A DNA stretch of 37,583 nucleotides, from the NCBI GenBank assembly GCA_026708285.1, contig JAPOVF010000278.1:321-37903 (forward strand), given 5' to 3'. The DNA comes from Acidobacteriota bacterium. Lineage in GTDB: Bacteria > Acidobacteriota > Thermoanaerobaculia > Multivoradales > Multivoraceae. This document shows positions 7,884 through 17,900 of the stretch, piece after piece (the first letter of the stretch is position 1; every line of letters starts with the position of its first letter). Position numbers and translations under genes: made by a program. Below the pieces are notes generated by a model that saw nothing but the letters and a program-made list of their open reading frames with translations, was not told where the DNA came from and did not search any database.

Positions 7884-9295
7884 TGCGGGCCGGGGCTGCG
7901 AGCGAGTCCCAGGCCGAGCCTTCCTCGTTCCGCGATCCGGCGGGGCAGGTGATCGAGGGCCGGGACGGCCGCGTCTTCCGCAGCGTCGCGCCGGCGGCAG
8001 TAGAGGAGTACCGCTACGTGCGGAAGTGTGGCCTCGTCGATGCCCTGGTCGTCGAGGGGGGACTGGTGGCGGCGGAGGAGGTGGATCCGGTCGAGGCCGG
8101 CGTCCTGCCACCGCCCGGCGGGTTGGTCCTGGAACATCCCCGGCTGCCCTTCATCTCCTATCCGTACGAGTGGCCCTTCTCGCTGCTGAAGGAGGCGGCG
8201 CTCCATCACCTGGAAATGCAGATCCGGCTGCTCGACAGGGACATCTCGCTCTCCGACGCGAGCGCTTACAACGTGCAGTTCAAGGGCGCCAAGCCGGTGT
8301 TCATCGACTGGCTCTCGCTCCGGCGCTACCGCGAGGGCGAGTACTGGGAGGGCCACTCGCAGTTCTGCGAGCAGTTCCTCAACCCGCTGCTGCTGGCGGC
8401 GGAGCTCGGCGTTCCACACAACGCCTGGTATCGCGGGATGCAGGAGGGAATCCCGGCCCGCGAACTGGCGGCTCTGCTGCCGCGTCGGAAGCGCTGGTCA
8501 CCGAGGATGCAGGCGCACGTCCTGCTGCCGCTTCGATTCGAACGCCGCGCCGGCTCGCGGAGCGAAGCGGCGAAGCGGACAGAGAGACGTCCACTGCCGC
8601 GCAACGCGTACCGTGGTCTCCTCACCCAGCTCCGGCGCTGGATCGAGGGTCTCAGGCCCAAGGGCACGGACACGACGTGGAGCGACTACTCGCTGCTGAC
8701 CAGCTACGACACTGGCGAAGCCTCGCGCAAGGCTGAGTCCGTGCGCTCGTTCATCGCCGAGGCGCCGCCGGAACAGCTCTGGGATCTTGGTTGCAACACA
8801 GGCGAATTCTCCGCGATCGCCCTGGAAGAGGGCGTTCGGGACGTGATCGGCTTCGATGCCGATTTCGGCGCGCTGGAGAGCGCCTGCGCGCGGGCGCAGT
8901 CCGATCGGCTGCGCTTTCTGCCGCTGTACCAGGATCTGGCGAATCCATCGCCGGACCAGGGGTGGTCGCAGGTGGAGAGGCGCTCGCTGGCGCGCCGGTC
9001 GCGGAGCGCGGGCGCCCTGGTGGCGCTGGCAGTCCTCCACCACCTGGCCATCGGCCGCAACGTGCCGCTGCCCCGGATCGCGGCCTGGCTCGTCTCCCTG
9101 GCGCCGCGCGGACTCGTCGAGTTCGTGCCCCAGGGCGACCCGAGGGTCGACGATCTGCTCACGTTGCGGGGCGATCGCTTCGCCGACTACACGCCGGAGG
9201 CGTGGGAGGCGGCACTCGAGCCGTACGCCGCGATCCGCCAGGTGGAAACGGTGTCGGCGAGCGGGCGGAGGTTGTACACGTACGAGCGACGGTGA
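7883..9295 (+). CDS. Kinase-like/class I SAM-dependent methyltransferase fusion
   Basis: A 470-residue, probably cytoplasmic protein. The C-terminal half (about 260-470) is a class I methyltransferase: motif I WDLGCNTGEFS at 300-310 and the acidic ribose-binding strand GFDAD at about 323-327, with a VLHHL motif later. The N-terminal half carries SDASAYNVQF...PVFIDWLS (about 124-145), which resembles the catalytic Asp-x4-Asn and metal-binding Asp loop of aminoglycoside-phosphotransferase/lipopolysaccharide-kinase-like folds, with the first acidic position preserved. Proteins of this architecture are usually annotated only as nodulation-type or class I methyltransferases. The GTG start overlaps the stop of the upstream small membrane peptide. 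The acceptor is unknown; a surface glycan or lipid is a guess from the partner peptide. The gene lies within the repeat-protein array on the opposite strand. Confidence 0.8.
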   Translation: MRAGAASESQAEPSSFRDPAGQVIEGRDGRVFRSVAPAAVEEYRYVRKCGLVDALVVEGGLVAAEEVDPVEAGVLPPPGGLVLEHPRLPFISYPYEWPFSLLKEAALHHLEMQIRLLDRDISLSDASAYNVQFKGAKPVFIDWLSLRRYREGEYWEGHSQFCEQFLNPLLLAAELGVPHNAWYRGMQEGIPARELAALLPRRKRWSPRMQAHVLLPLRFERRAGSRSEAAKRTERRPLPRNAYRGLLTQLRRWIEGLRPKGTDTTWSDYSLLTSYDTGEASRKAESVRSFIAEAPPEQLWDLGCNTGEFSAIALEEGVRDVIGFDADFGALESACARAQSDRLRFLPLYQDLANPSPDQGWSQVERRSLARRSRSAGALVALAVLHHLAIGRNVPLPRIAAWLVSLAPRGLVEFVPQGDPRVDDLLTLRGDRFADYTPEAWEAALEPYAAIRQVETVSASGRRLYTYERR

Positions 9296-9343
9296 CTTCC
9301 GTACTGCGACTCGTCTTCGCGGGGCACGCTCGCCGCTCCAGCC

Positions 9344-11407
9344 TTAGCGGAAGCGGGCCGGAAACGGCAGTTCGATGAACGTCTCGAAGGTTCCCGGTTC
9401 GATGGTCAGCAGGTCTTCTGCGTACCTCGTCGACTCGATACCGCCGACGGTCGCGCGGACGGACCACTCGCCGGGTGTCAGGCCGTGGACGGCGAAGCGC
9501 CCCGCGACGTCCAGCTCAGGCTCTCTGACTTCCTCCGGGCTGGCCAGTGTGACGTTCGTGCGGGCCAAGTCTGCGGGAGGGAGGCCGGTGACGATGCCGG
9601 CGACGGAGCCACCCGGATCGAGCACGATGTCGATGCCGGCGACGGAGCCGTCGTCGAGCACGATCGGCTCAGGCCGCCGCGTTCGGGAGAAGCCAGGCGC
9701 CTGGGCTGTGACCAGGTAGCGACCCGGGATCAGACCGACCAGGCGGAACTGGCCGCTTCCGGTGGTGACGGCTCTGGCTGCTTCGTAGCGGGCCGGTTGT
9801 TCGTTCACGGCTTCCGACCCCGGTTCGCCGGTTTCTGTCTGCAGCGCCCTGGCTTCGACCTCCGCGAAGGTGAGGAGAGTACCGTCGGGAGCCCGGATCG
9901 ACCCGGCGATTTCCAGGCCGGGTTCGAGTTGAATCGACACGTGGTTCTCGTCTGCCTCGACAAGGACCTCCCTGAACACGTCCGCGTGCTTCGGATGGCT
10001 GACCGCAATGGTCGTGGCCCCGGTTTCCAGTGGGATCGCGACCACACCGCCGGCGTCGGTGAACCTGAAGGTGTGGCCCTGGCCTTCCGGCCAAAAGTGG
10101 ATGGTGGCTCCGGGTACGGGTCGGTCAGCATCATCGGTGACTGCGACAACGGTAGGGGCCAGGGAGTCACGGCTCTCGAGTACCAGCTCGATCTCGCGGA
10201 GTTTGCCCGCTTCGAGCAGGACCTCTTCGATCGCGGCTTCTTCGCTGGCGCGTTCCGTCTCCACATTCCAGGCACCGCTCAGAAGGTGGTCGAAACGTAG
10301 GCGACCGTCACTTCCGGTTTGTGTCTGGCGGAACAGCTCCGTCGTGATCGGGCGACGTGTCTTCATCATCAGCTCGTGGCTGGGAGCGAGGAAGACCGAG
10401 GCATCGGCTGCGGGCCGTCCCTGCTGATCCACTACGAACAAGGCGAGTGAAGAGCGTTCCGGCAGTTCGATGACAAGCGGTTCGCGCGCGTCCGGCCTCA
10501 CGTCAGGGAGTGCGGACACGGGCTCGTCATCGATCGCCAGAATCAGGTCGGTTGGCTCCGGCGCGAGACCGGTCAGGCGGAAGGCGCCGTGTTCATCCGT
10601 CGTCGCGGGCGGAATCTGTCCCCGCTCGAACCAGGGACTGTGATCGACGCTGACGGTGACGCCCGCGGCAGGCGATCCTCCGGCTTCGGTCACCGTCCCG
10701 AAGATCTCGGAACCGCGGGTCAGCGTGAAGGTACCGATGTCGACGATGTCGTCGGAATCGACGACGTCGACTCGCCGACCGTGGAGTTTCACGTGGTCCT
10801 CGTGCCAGATTCTCAGGCTGTATTGGCCTGATTCGACTCTCGGGAACTGGAACTCGCCGTCCGTGCCGGTCGTGACCATCTCGGCGGCGTCTTCCGCCTT
10901 GAGAAGCCACGTGTGCTTCTGGTCCTTTCTTGGCCAGCGCAGTCGTACATGGGCTCCTTCGACGGGTCTGCCGTCGGCGTCGACCACCTTGCCCCGAACC
11001 TGCTCGCCACGGGTCAGGACGATGCGCTCGGGATCGGCGCCCGCGCTGCGGTATGACGGCGGGAGCAGGTGAACGCTCCGGGCATAACCGGTAGCGTCGA
11101 CCAACAGGCGGTACGCCCCGTCCGGTCGGGTGGAATCGAGCGTGAACGACCCGTCGGCTCCGGAGACGGTCGCAGAGTCCGGGGCCGCTCCGGCCGGCTC
11201 CGTTCGAATGTTCGCCTCGGCCTGGACTTCCGCTCCCGCCACCGGTTCTCCAGAGTCGCCGACGAGCCAGCCCGTGCGTGGCGCGACGGTTGGCCGATCC
11301 ATGCAGCCGCCGGCCGTGAACCAGGCCAAGGCGAAGAGCAGACAGGCGGTGCCGGGTGCGGCGCGAAGCTGTCGCCCCGGCCCGTCTCCTGGGAGACGGC
11401 GAGGCAT
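9344..11407 (-). CDS. Seven-module repeat lipoprotein (short paralog)
   Basis: A 687-residue protein with a lipoprotein signal: hydrophobic core LLFALAWFTAGGC with the lipid-accepting Cys at about residue 35. It then has seven beta-sandwich modules equivalent to modules 5-11 of the 13-module members, starting GWLVGDSGEPVAGAEV. It ends ELPFPARFR, exactly where module 12 begins in the paralogs, so both the first four and the last two modules are absent. Unlike its paralogs it would be lipid-anchored. The ATG at 11407 lies 29 bp after the frameshift-corrected stop of the upstream paralog, consistent with co-transcription. It converges on the methyltransferase gene with a 48-bp gap that shows no terminator. 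Confidence 0.8.
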   Translation of the reverse strand: MPRRLPGDGPGRQLRAAPGTACLLFALAWFTAGGCMDRPTVAPRTGWLVGDSGEPVAGAEVQAEANIRTEPAGAAPDSATVSGADGSFTLDSTRPDGAYRLLVDATGYARSVHLLPPSYRSAGADPERIVLTRGEQVRGKVVDADGRPVEGAHVRLRWPRKDQKHTWLLKAEDAAEMVTTGTDGEFQFPRVESGQYSLRIWHEDHVKLHGRRVDVVDSDDIVDIGTFTLTRGSEIFGTVTEAGGSPAAGVTVSVDHSPWFERGQIPPATTDEHGAFRLTGLAPEPTDLILAIDDEPVSALPDVRPDAREPLVIELPERSSLALFVVDQQGRPAADASVFLAPSHELMMKTRRPITTELFRQTQTGSDGRLRFDHLLSGAWNVETERASEEAAIEEVLLEAGKLREIELVLESRDSLAPTVVAVTDDADRPVPGATIHFWPEGQGHTFRFTDAGGVVAIPLETGATTIAVSHPKHADVFREVLVEADENHVSIQLEPGLEIAGSIRAPDGTLLTFAEVEARALQTETGEPGSEAVNEQPARYEAARAVTTGSGQFRLVGLIPGRYLVTAQAPGFSRTRRPEPIVLDDGSVAGIDIVLDPGGSVAGIVTGLPPADLARTNVTLASPEEVREPELDVAGRFAVHGLTPGEWSVRATVGGIESTRYAEDLLTIEPGTFETFIELPFPARFR

Positions 11408-11436
11408 GGTCGGATTCTAGCTAGCAGCTCGCTGAG

Positions 11437-14400
11437 TCAGTTCTGGCTGTCGGGGAGCGGCTGAAGATGCACCAGCAGGTTGTAGTAGTCGCTCTGCAGG
11501 TCGAGCGGCTGTTCGGTAGTGATTCCGAGACGGTGTCGGAACTGCAGTTGGTAGGTGCCGGCCGCCAGTCCCTTCATCTCGAAGCGACCCTGGTGGTCGG
11601 TTCTCGTCCGTCTCGGGTTCTCCTGACCTGGCTGCGACGCCGTGACGAAACCGTTGCTAGCCGGTGCCCCGCCACGAATATCTGGCCGGTCAACTGAAAG
11701 CCCGGCTGAAAGCGTAACTCGACGGTGGCGTTTGCCGCCCCCGGATCGACCGTCACGCTCTGCATGGGCGATCGCCGTTCGCCGGTTGTCGCGGAGAGTT
11801 GCCAGGTGCCGGGCGCGAGAGCCTCGAGCGAGAAACCGCCGTCGGGGTCAGGGGAGGTGCTCCGGAACAGTGTGCCTTGCCAGGCCTCTACGCCCACGGC
11901 CGCCATGTCCCCTGCGTCGAGGCCGGTGACCAGGCCGCGAATCGCAGCGCCCGGCTCGAGCACGATCGTGACGTCGGCGACGGATCGGTCGTTGATCTCG
12001 ACCTCTCCCGGCACCTCCGCTTCGGTGTAACCGGCAAACCGCGCGACGAGGTGGTAGCGGCCGCGATCCAGACCGGTTAGGCGGAACCTGCCGTCGGCGC
12101 CGGAAGTCGTCTGGGTCGGTGGCTCGATGAGGCGGCGAAGCCTGAGGTACGTCGGATTCAGCTGAACTGCTTCGGATAGCTCAGACGCCTGACCGGCCTC
12201 GACGGTGGCGCCGGCGATTGGCCGGTCGTCGACCGACAGGACGGAGCCCTTGATCTCCCAGCCCGGATTGAGCTGCACGTGCAGCTCGTTCCGACCGGCT
12301 TCGAGCAGGACTTCGCGCGCCCGAGTCAGTAGCGCCGCATGGCTCACTTCGACCGTCGCGGTCCCGGTCTCGACCTGCAGGTTCGCCCTGCCGCCGGCAT
12401 CGGTTCGCGCTCGTTCTCTTTGCTCCGCCGGGCCTTCGGAAGTCACCTTGACTTCCGCGTTGGCGACGGGCGCGCCAAGATGGTTGGTCACGATCACATT
12501 CAGTTGATCCTGAATCTCCAACTGCAACTCGATCTCACGCGAAGCGCCCGACCCCAGTTCGATGCCTTCCAGCGTGGCCCGGGCAGTCTCGTCTGCAGCT
12601 TCGAGGGACCATTTGGCGGGAACGAGTTGATCGAACCGGAACCGGCCGTCGTTGTCCGTGCGGGCGGAGTGAAAGAAGTGCTCGCCGGATACCGCAAGGC
12701 GGCGGAACTCGGTATAGGGCACGGATAGGCCGACCTGGACACCGGCAGCGGCGCTGCCTTCGGGGCTGAAGACCCGTCCGCTCAACGAAGCGCCCCTGGC
12801 CAGCTCGATCAGAATTGGCTCGCCGGTTGCGGGCCGTACGGATTCGACAGCGGTAGGGGCGTAGCCGTTCGCGGTCGCAGTGAGATCGGCCAGTACGGTC
12901 AGCAGTCCGCCCATCCGGAAACGTCCCCTGGCATCGGTAGTTGTGGTCCGTGTCTGCCTCGACAGGCCCTGGCTCCGTTGCCTGGCGCTGACCTGCACAC
13001 CTTCCACAGGACCTTGGTCGGGGCCGGAAACGACTCCGTAGATGGCGGCGCCGGGGGTAAGGACGAAGACACCCAGGTCGAAGTAGCCGGCACCGTGAGG
13101 AATGTTCACCGGTTTCCCTTCCAGTGCGACGTATTCCGGATGGGAGATGCCGACCCCGTACTGGCCGGGAGTCACGGTTGCAAACTCGAACTCGCCGCGG
13201 TTGCTGGAGTGGACCGCCCCAACTGCCTCTTCGTCACGAAAGCTCGCACGAAGCTCCGGATACTCGGAGGGCCACGAGAGTCGGATTTCGGCGCCGGCTA
13301 CGAGAGCCCCTTCCGGATCGACGACGGTGCCCCAGGGTTGCCGTCCCTGCGTCAGCACGATGCGGATCGGATCGACCAGGGATGCTCTCTGGAAGGGCGG
13401 CAGATCGTGTTGCGCAGGAGCGTGGGAAGGGGCTTCGACGGTGAGCCGGTAGCCGCTGTCGTACACGGCATTCGGGATCCAGAACGATCCATCAGGTCCG
13501 GACGTCGCCCGCCCGTGCCGGTCTGTGCGCCATTCGAGTGGCTCGTCGTCGACTGGCTCGGATTGGACATTGGCCCCAGCCACGGGACGGCCGAAGCCAT
13601 CGACGACCCAGCCGGCCAGAGGTGCAGCCGGCGCCAGTCCGATCAAGAACACCGTCCCCGCCGGAATGCGGTCCGCGTTGACGGTCGCGGTCGCGGCAAC
13701 GTAGTCGCCGGCGACCGCCCCGAGTACGGTGTCTCGCTGAGGGAGCGGATCGGAAAGGCGGAAGCCACCGGAGCGGTCCGCAACCGTGTGGCGGCCGGGA
13801 TCGGAGCGAATCCAGACCACAGCTTCGGGCACGCCGAGCCCGGTAGTTGCGTCCGCGATCCGGCCAGTAATGACGGCGGGTGGCTGCAGCAGTAGCTCCT
13901 GGACCGACGGTTCGGAAGTGCTTTCCGGGGCGGGCTGATTCCGGGTTCTCGTGCGGATCGACGAACCGTCAAGCGCCTCCGCCACGAGCGTCGCCAGTTC
14001 GTTGGCTCCGACGCCGATCGCGGCCAGACCATCCTCGTCCGTCAGAGCGACAGGAACCTCGTCGGCGCCACTGGCTCTCCGGATCACTGCCCGGTTTGCG
14101 GGTTCACCGTCCGGGCCGCGGACACGAAGAGCGGTCTCCGCTGCGGGGTCGAGCCTGAGGGCGGCGCGGCCCGACTCCACGTTCGCGCGCCGTGCCGCGA
14201 AGCCGGACGCCGCGACGACGACGTCCGCGGCTTGCGCCGGCATCAGGAACCGAGCGATGCCTTGAGCGTCCGTGCGTGCGGCCGCGCGCTCGAACTCAGG
14301 GTAGAGGCGCTCCGGTTGCCCGTGCGGAGGATGGTGCGGAGGGTTGCCCATCCGCTGCGTGGCCTTGGGAACCGCAATCACCATGGCGCCCTCGACCGGC

Positions 14401-14870
14401 TGACCGTCGGGGTCCAGTGTCCGGATCGTCAGGGGATGACGGCCTGGCAGCTCGATGGGCTCCAGGTGCAGGGGAACCCGCAGGGGCACGATGCGCCGAT
14501 ACACGCGCGCGATGGTGGCTGGACCGGTTGCCGCCGGACTTGGCCGGATCTCCAGCCGGTATGGGCCGACCAGGGGCGCCGACAGCGAGAAGGCGCCTTC
14601 TGGACCGGAGCGGACACCGTCGACGGCTTCCGGCAGGGCTCCCGGCTCGCCCAGAAGGTCGAGGTCGCGCGCATAGCCAGCGGGGTAGGGCCGGAGGACG
14701 ACTTCCGCGCCGGCCACGGCGCCGCCGTGCTCGTTCACAAGCGTGCCCGTGACGACGAGCGGCGTTTCAGCCGTGGGCTGCGCCAAGGCACCGGCGGCGG
14801 CGAAGAGGCCGAGGCCGAGAGCCGTGACGAAACGGAGAGCGAGTGGGCCCTTGTGCTTGAAGCTGGACAT
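11437..14870 (-). CDS. 12-module exported repeat protein, interrupted by a frameshift
   Basis: The uninterrupted frame runs from 14870 (or a TTG at 14882) to a stop at 11574 and gives about 1100 residues ending in an Arg-rich nonsense tail (RRRSQVRRTRDGREP). Shifting frame at the C4 run 11667-11670 recovers the rest of module 12: TDHQGRFEMKGLAAGTYQLQ and on to PLPDSQN, stopping at 11437. Adding one base to that run restores continuous homology with the paralogs (AGAPASNG aligning with DGAPLAGA). The signal peptide is MSSFKHKGPLALRF plus a hydrophobic core ending ALAQ. Modules 1-12 are present and module 13 is absent. ATG 14870 was preferred to TTG 14882 because it gives a standard signal peptide; ribosome sites are weak for both. 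The shift may be real decay, slippage or a sequencing error. Confidence 0.75.
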
Positions 14871-14909
14871 CTCTTTGCTCAACGACTGTAGCTACTCAAG
14901 CGAGAAAGG

Positions 14910-14962
14910 ACCGGACACCACAAGGCCAAGTCCGGCCAGATTCGCACGAGACCGGTCAGATC
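14910..14962 (-). promoter_or_regulatory. Phased triple-CCGG element, copy B
   Basis: In the 105-bp gap upstream of the 12-module gene. On the minus strand, three CCGG cores start 20 and 21 nt apart, in GACCGGTCT, TGGCCGGAC and TGGTGTCCGGTCC, with GCGAA between the first two. Order, spacing and surrounding bases match copy A at 5667-5719. Both gaps are the same length, so gene and upstream region were probably duplicated together and this part was kept. The regulator is unknown. Confidence 0.5.
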
Positions 14963-14987
14963 CGCTCATGGGCCGGCACGCCGGCCG

Positions 14988-17900
14988 CTACTCGTTCGGC
15001 GATTCGGCTGGCGCCGGTTGCAGCCGGATGACCATCCCTTCGACGTGCTCGCCCGGCGCGATGTTCAGAGGAATCTGAGTACCCTCGTAGCGGTCGTGAG
15101 TGACCCACAAGCGGTCGGCGTTTCGCCGCAACTCGAGCTTGAACGTGCCCGCTTGAGTGAGAACGGAACTGACCCCAACGAGTGGGCCTCCGGTCTCTCC
15201 ACCTGCCGCGATGGCGTCTATCGTCGCCGCGTCTGCGGCCTTCAGGTTGGCGTAGTCGAGCGGCAGGCCGGTTTCGGCGTCGACGACGACGCCGGCGACG
15301 GAGGCCGTGGCGGGTTCCAGTTCGATGCGGACGCCCTCCAGATCGGTCTGCAGATCGATCGACTGGTACTGCAGGCCGCTCAAGTCCGCCCGACTGACGA
15401 GCACCTGATTCAGGCCGGGTTCCAGTCCCTCCAGGGCGAAGCGGCCTTCCCGGTCGGCGCGGGCGGACGCGTCGCCCACCCACAGGTTCGCGCCGCCAAG
15501 CGGCGCACCGTCTTCCACCACTTGCCCGGATAGCCGCAGCCCGCGCTCGAACGGGAGTTCGACGAAGACCTCGGTCATGCCGCGCTCAATCGTCACCGTC
15601 CGCTCGACGGTTCGCTCCCACTCGCCCTTGATCGCCGTGACTTCCCATGTCCCCGGGCCGATCCCTTGGATCGAGAAGTTCCCGTCGGTGTCCCTCGTCG
15701 CGTCGCGGTGTCGGGGCCAGTTCCACGCGGAGACCTGCACCTGGTTCAGATCGGACGGCGATAACCCGGTCACGGCACCGACGATCGAGGCTTCCGGCTC
15801 GAGCACGATCTCGATGCCGGCGACGGCGTCGTCGCCGATCTCGATCGGTTCGTCCGGGCCGCCGTCCGCATAGCCGGGCGCGCGTGCGGTGAGGATGTAC
15901 CGGCGTGATTCGAGCCCGGTGATGCGGAAGGCGCCGTTCTGGTCTGAGACGGTGTTCCTTTCGTGCGACTCGACGCCGAAGGCGTACTCCGTGTTGGCCT
16001 CAACGGTAGCCAGGGCCAGAGGGACGCCGTCGAACGAACGCACCGAGCCGATGAGCTCCACGCCGGACCGAAGCTGGAATCGAACCTCGTTGTCGCCCGG
16101 TTCGAGTCGCACTTGCCGCGACTCGTCGCGGAGTGTCTCGTGTCTGACCACGACCGTTGCGGTGTCGGGCGTGACGTCGATCACCGCCCGCCCGCTGCCG
16201 TCCGTCCGTCCATAGCCGATTGGCAGAGGTTCGCCTGGCGTTTCCAGGCGAATCCGCGCGCCGGCTACCGGCTCGCCGAACTCGGTCGCTACGATGACGG
16301 TCAGCCGATCCCTCGTCCGCAGCACCAGTTCGATCCCCCGTTCTCCGCCGGGAATCAACTCGATCCCGTCGAGCTTCGCGCCTTCCGCTTCTCTGCTTGC
16401 CTCGGCCGACCACGTGCCGGCCGCGAGACCGTTGAAGCGGAAGCGGCCGTCCCTGTCCGTGACTTGCGAGGGGAACGTGTCAACGGCGTCCCACAGGCGT
16501 GGGTCGCCATCCTTGCGGTAGTCGAGTTCGATCTCAAGGCGGACGGGAACGCCGCCAACACCGTTGCCACCGTTGTCGAGGACACGGCCGTGGATGGAAG
16601 CCCCGGGTCGGAGTTCGATCAGGACGGGGTCGGCCTGGTCTACGCGTACGTTCGGCTGAACGTGCAGTGGGTAGCCGGTTGCCAGCACGCCGAGGTCGAC
16701 GAGGTCCGAGGAGAAGCCCTTGAGCCGGAATCGGCCGTCCGCGTCGGTGGTGGACGTTCTGGTTGCGGATTGGACCCGATCCGGTTCCTCTGCCTGAACG
16801 GTTGCTCGGCCGACGGGCTCCCCGTCGGGGCCGGTGATGGTGCCGTGGATCGCTCCGCCGGCCGCCAGCGTGAGATCACCGAGATCGAAGTCCGACTCTC
16901 CGGCTGGCACATCGACCGGCGAGAGCGGCCGATCGGCGTAGTCCGCGTGGCGGACCTGGACCTTGTACGCGCCTGGTCCAGTGGCGGGGAGTGCGAATGC
17001 GCCCCGACCGTCGGTCGGGGCGGCAGCGGCCGGGGCTTCGAGTCCGGACCGGAATTCGGACGGGTCGAGAGGCCAGAGCAGCGAGACCTGAGCCTCCGCC
17101 ACCGGGTTCCCCTCGGTATCGACGACCGAGCCGAGAACGCGCCGGCCCTTGCTCAGCACGAGGTGAATGGGGTCGACGGGCATGCCCGGCTCAAGCGGCG
17201 GCAGGTCGAGGGCAGAAGTGGCGTAGCCCGCCGCTTCTGCGGTCAGGCGGTAGGTATGTCCGTACCGGAGCTCCAGCCGGAAGGACCCGTCGGGGCCTGG
17301 AGTGGCCGGCGTGGATGAGAGCGAGACGCTTGGCAGGACTCCGGCGGCGCGGGGTTCGGCCCGGATGCTCGCGCCGGCAACGGGTTGACCGGTGTCGTCC
17401 GTAACCAGGCCCCGAAGGGCTGCCGAAGGCGACAGTCCGATCCGCACTTCCTCCCGGTTGGCCAGGTCCGCAGCGCTGATGTCGATTCGCTCGTAGAGGA
17501 AGCCGGTCGCCGTCGCCAGCAGACGGGTTGCTCTGTCAGTGGGCCCGGTGCTCAGGTCGAAAGCGCCCGTGGAGTCGGTGAAGGCGTGGTTGCCGGGGAA
17601 CGCGTTGACCCAGATTGCCGCGCCGTGGATGGGCAGGCCGGACGCTACGTCGACGATCCGGCCTGGAATCCGGAGGGGATCTTCGAGTCGTGCGTCGACG
17701 ATGTGCTGTCGGTCCTGCGATTCGGCCGGAGTCGCCGCAGGCAGGGAAACCTGACCGAAGGCGCCGTTGGCAGCTTCGATTTCCAGGGCGGTTTCCTTGC
17801 CGGGGGTCCGGCCGATGATCGCTTCGCCGTGTTCGTCGGTGATCGCCAGAGGCGTGTCGAAGGCGCCGAGTGCGCTTGGAGCGCTGATCCTCCTTTGCGC

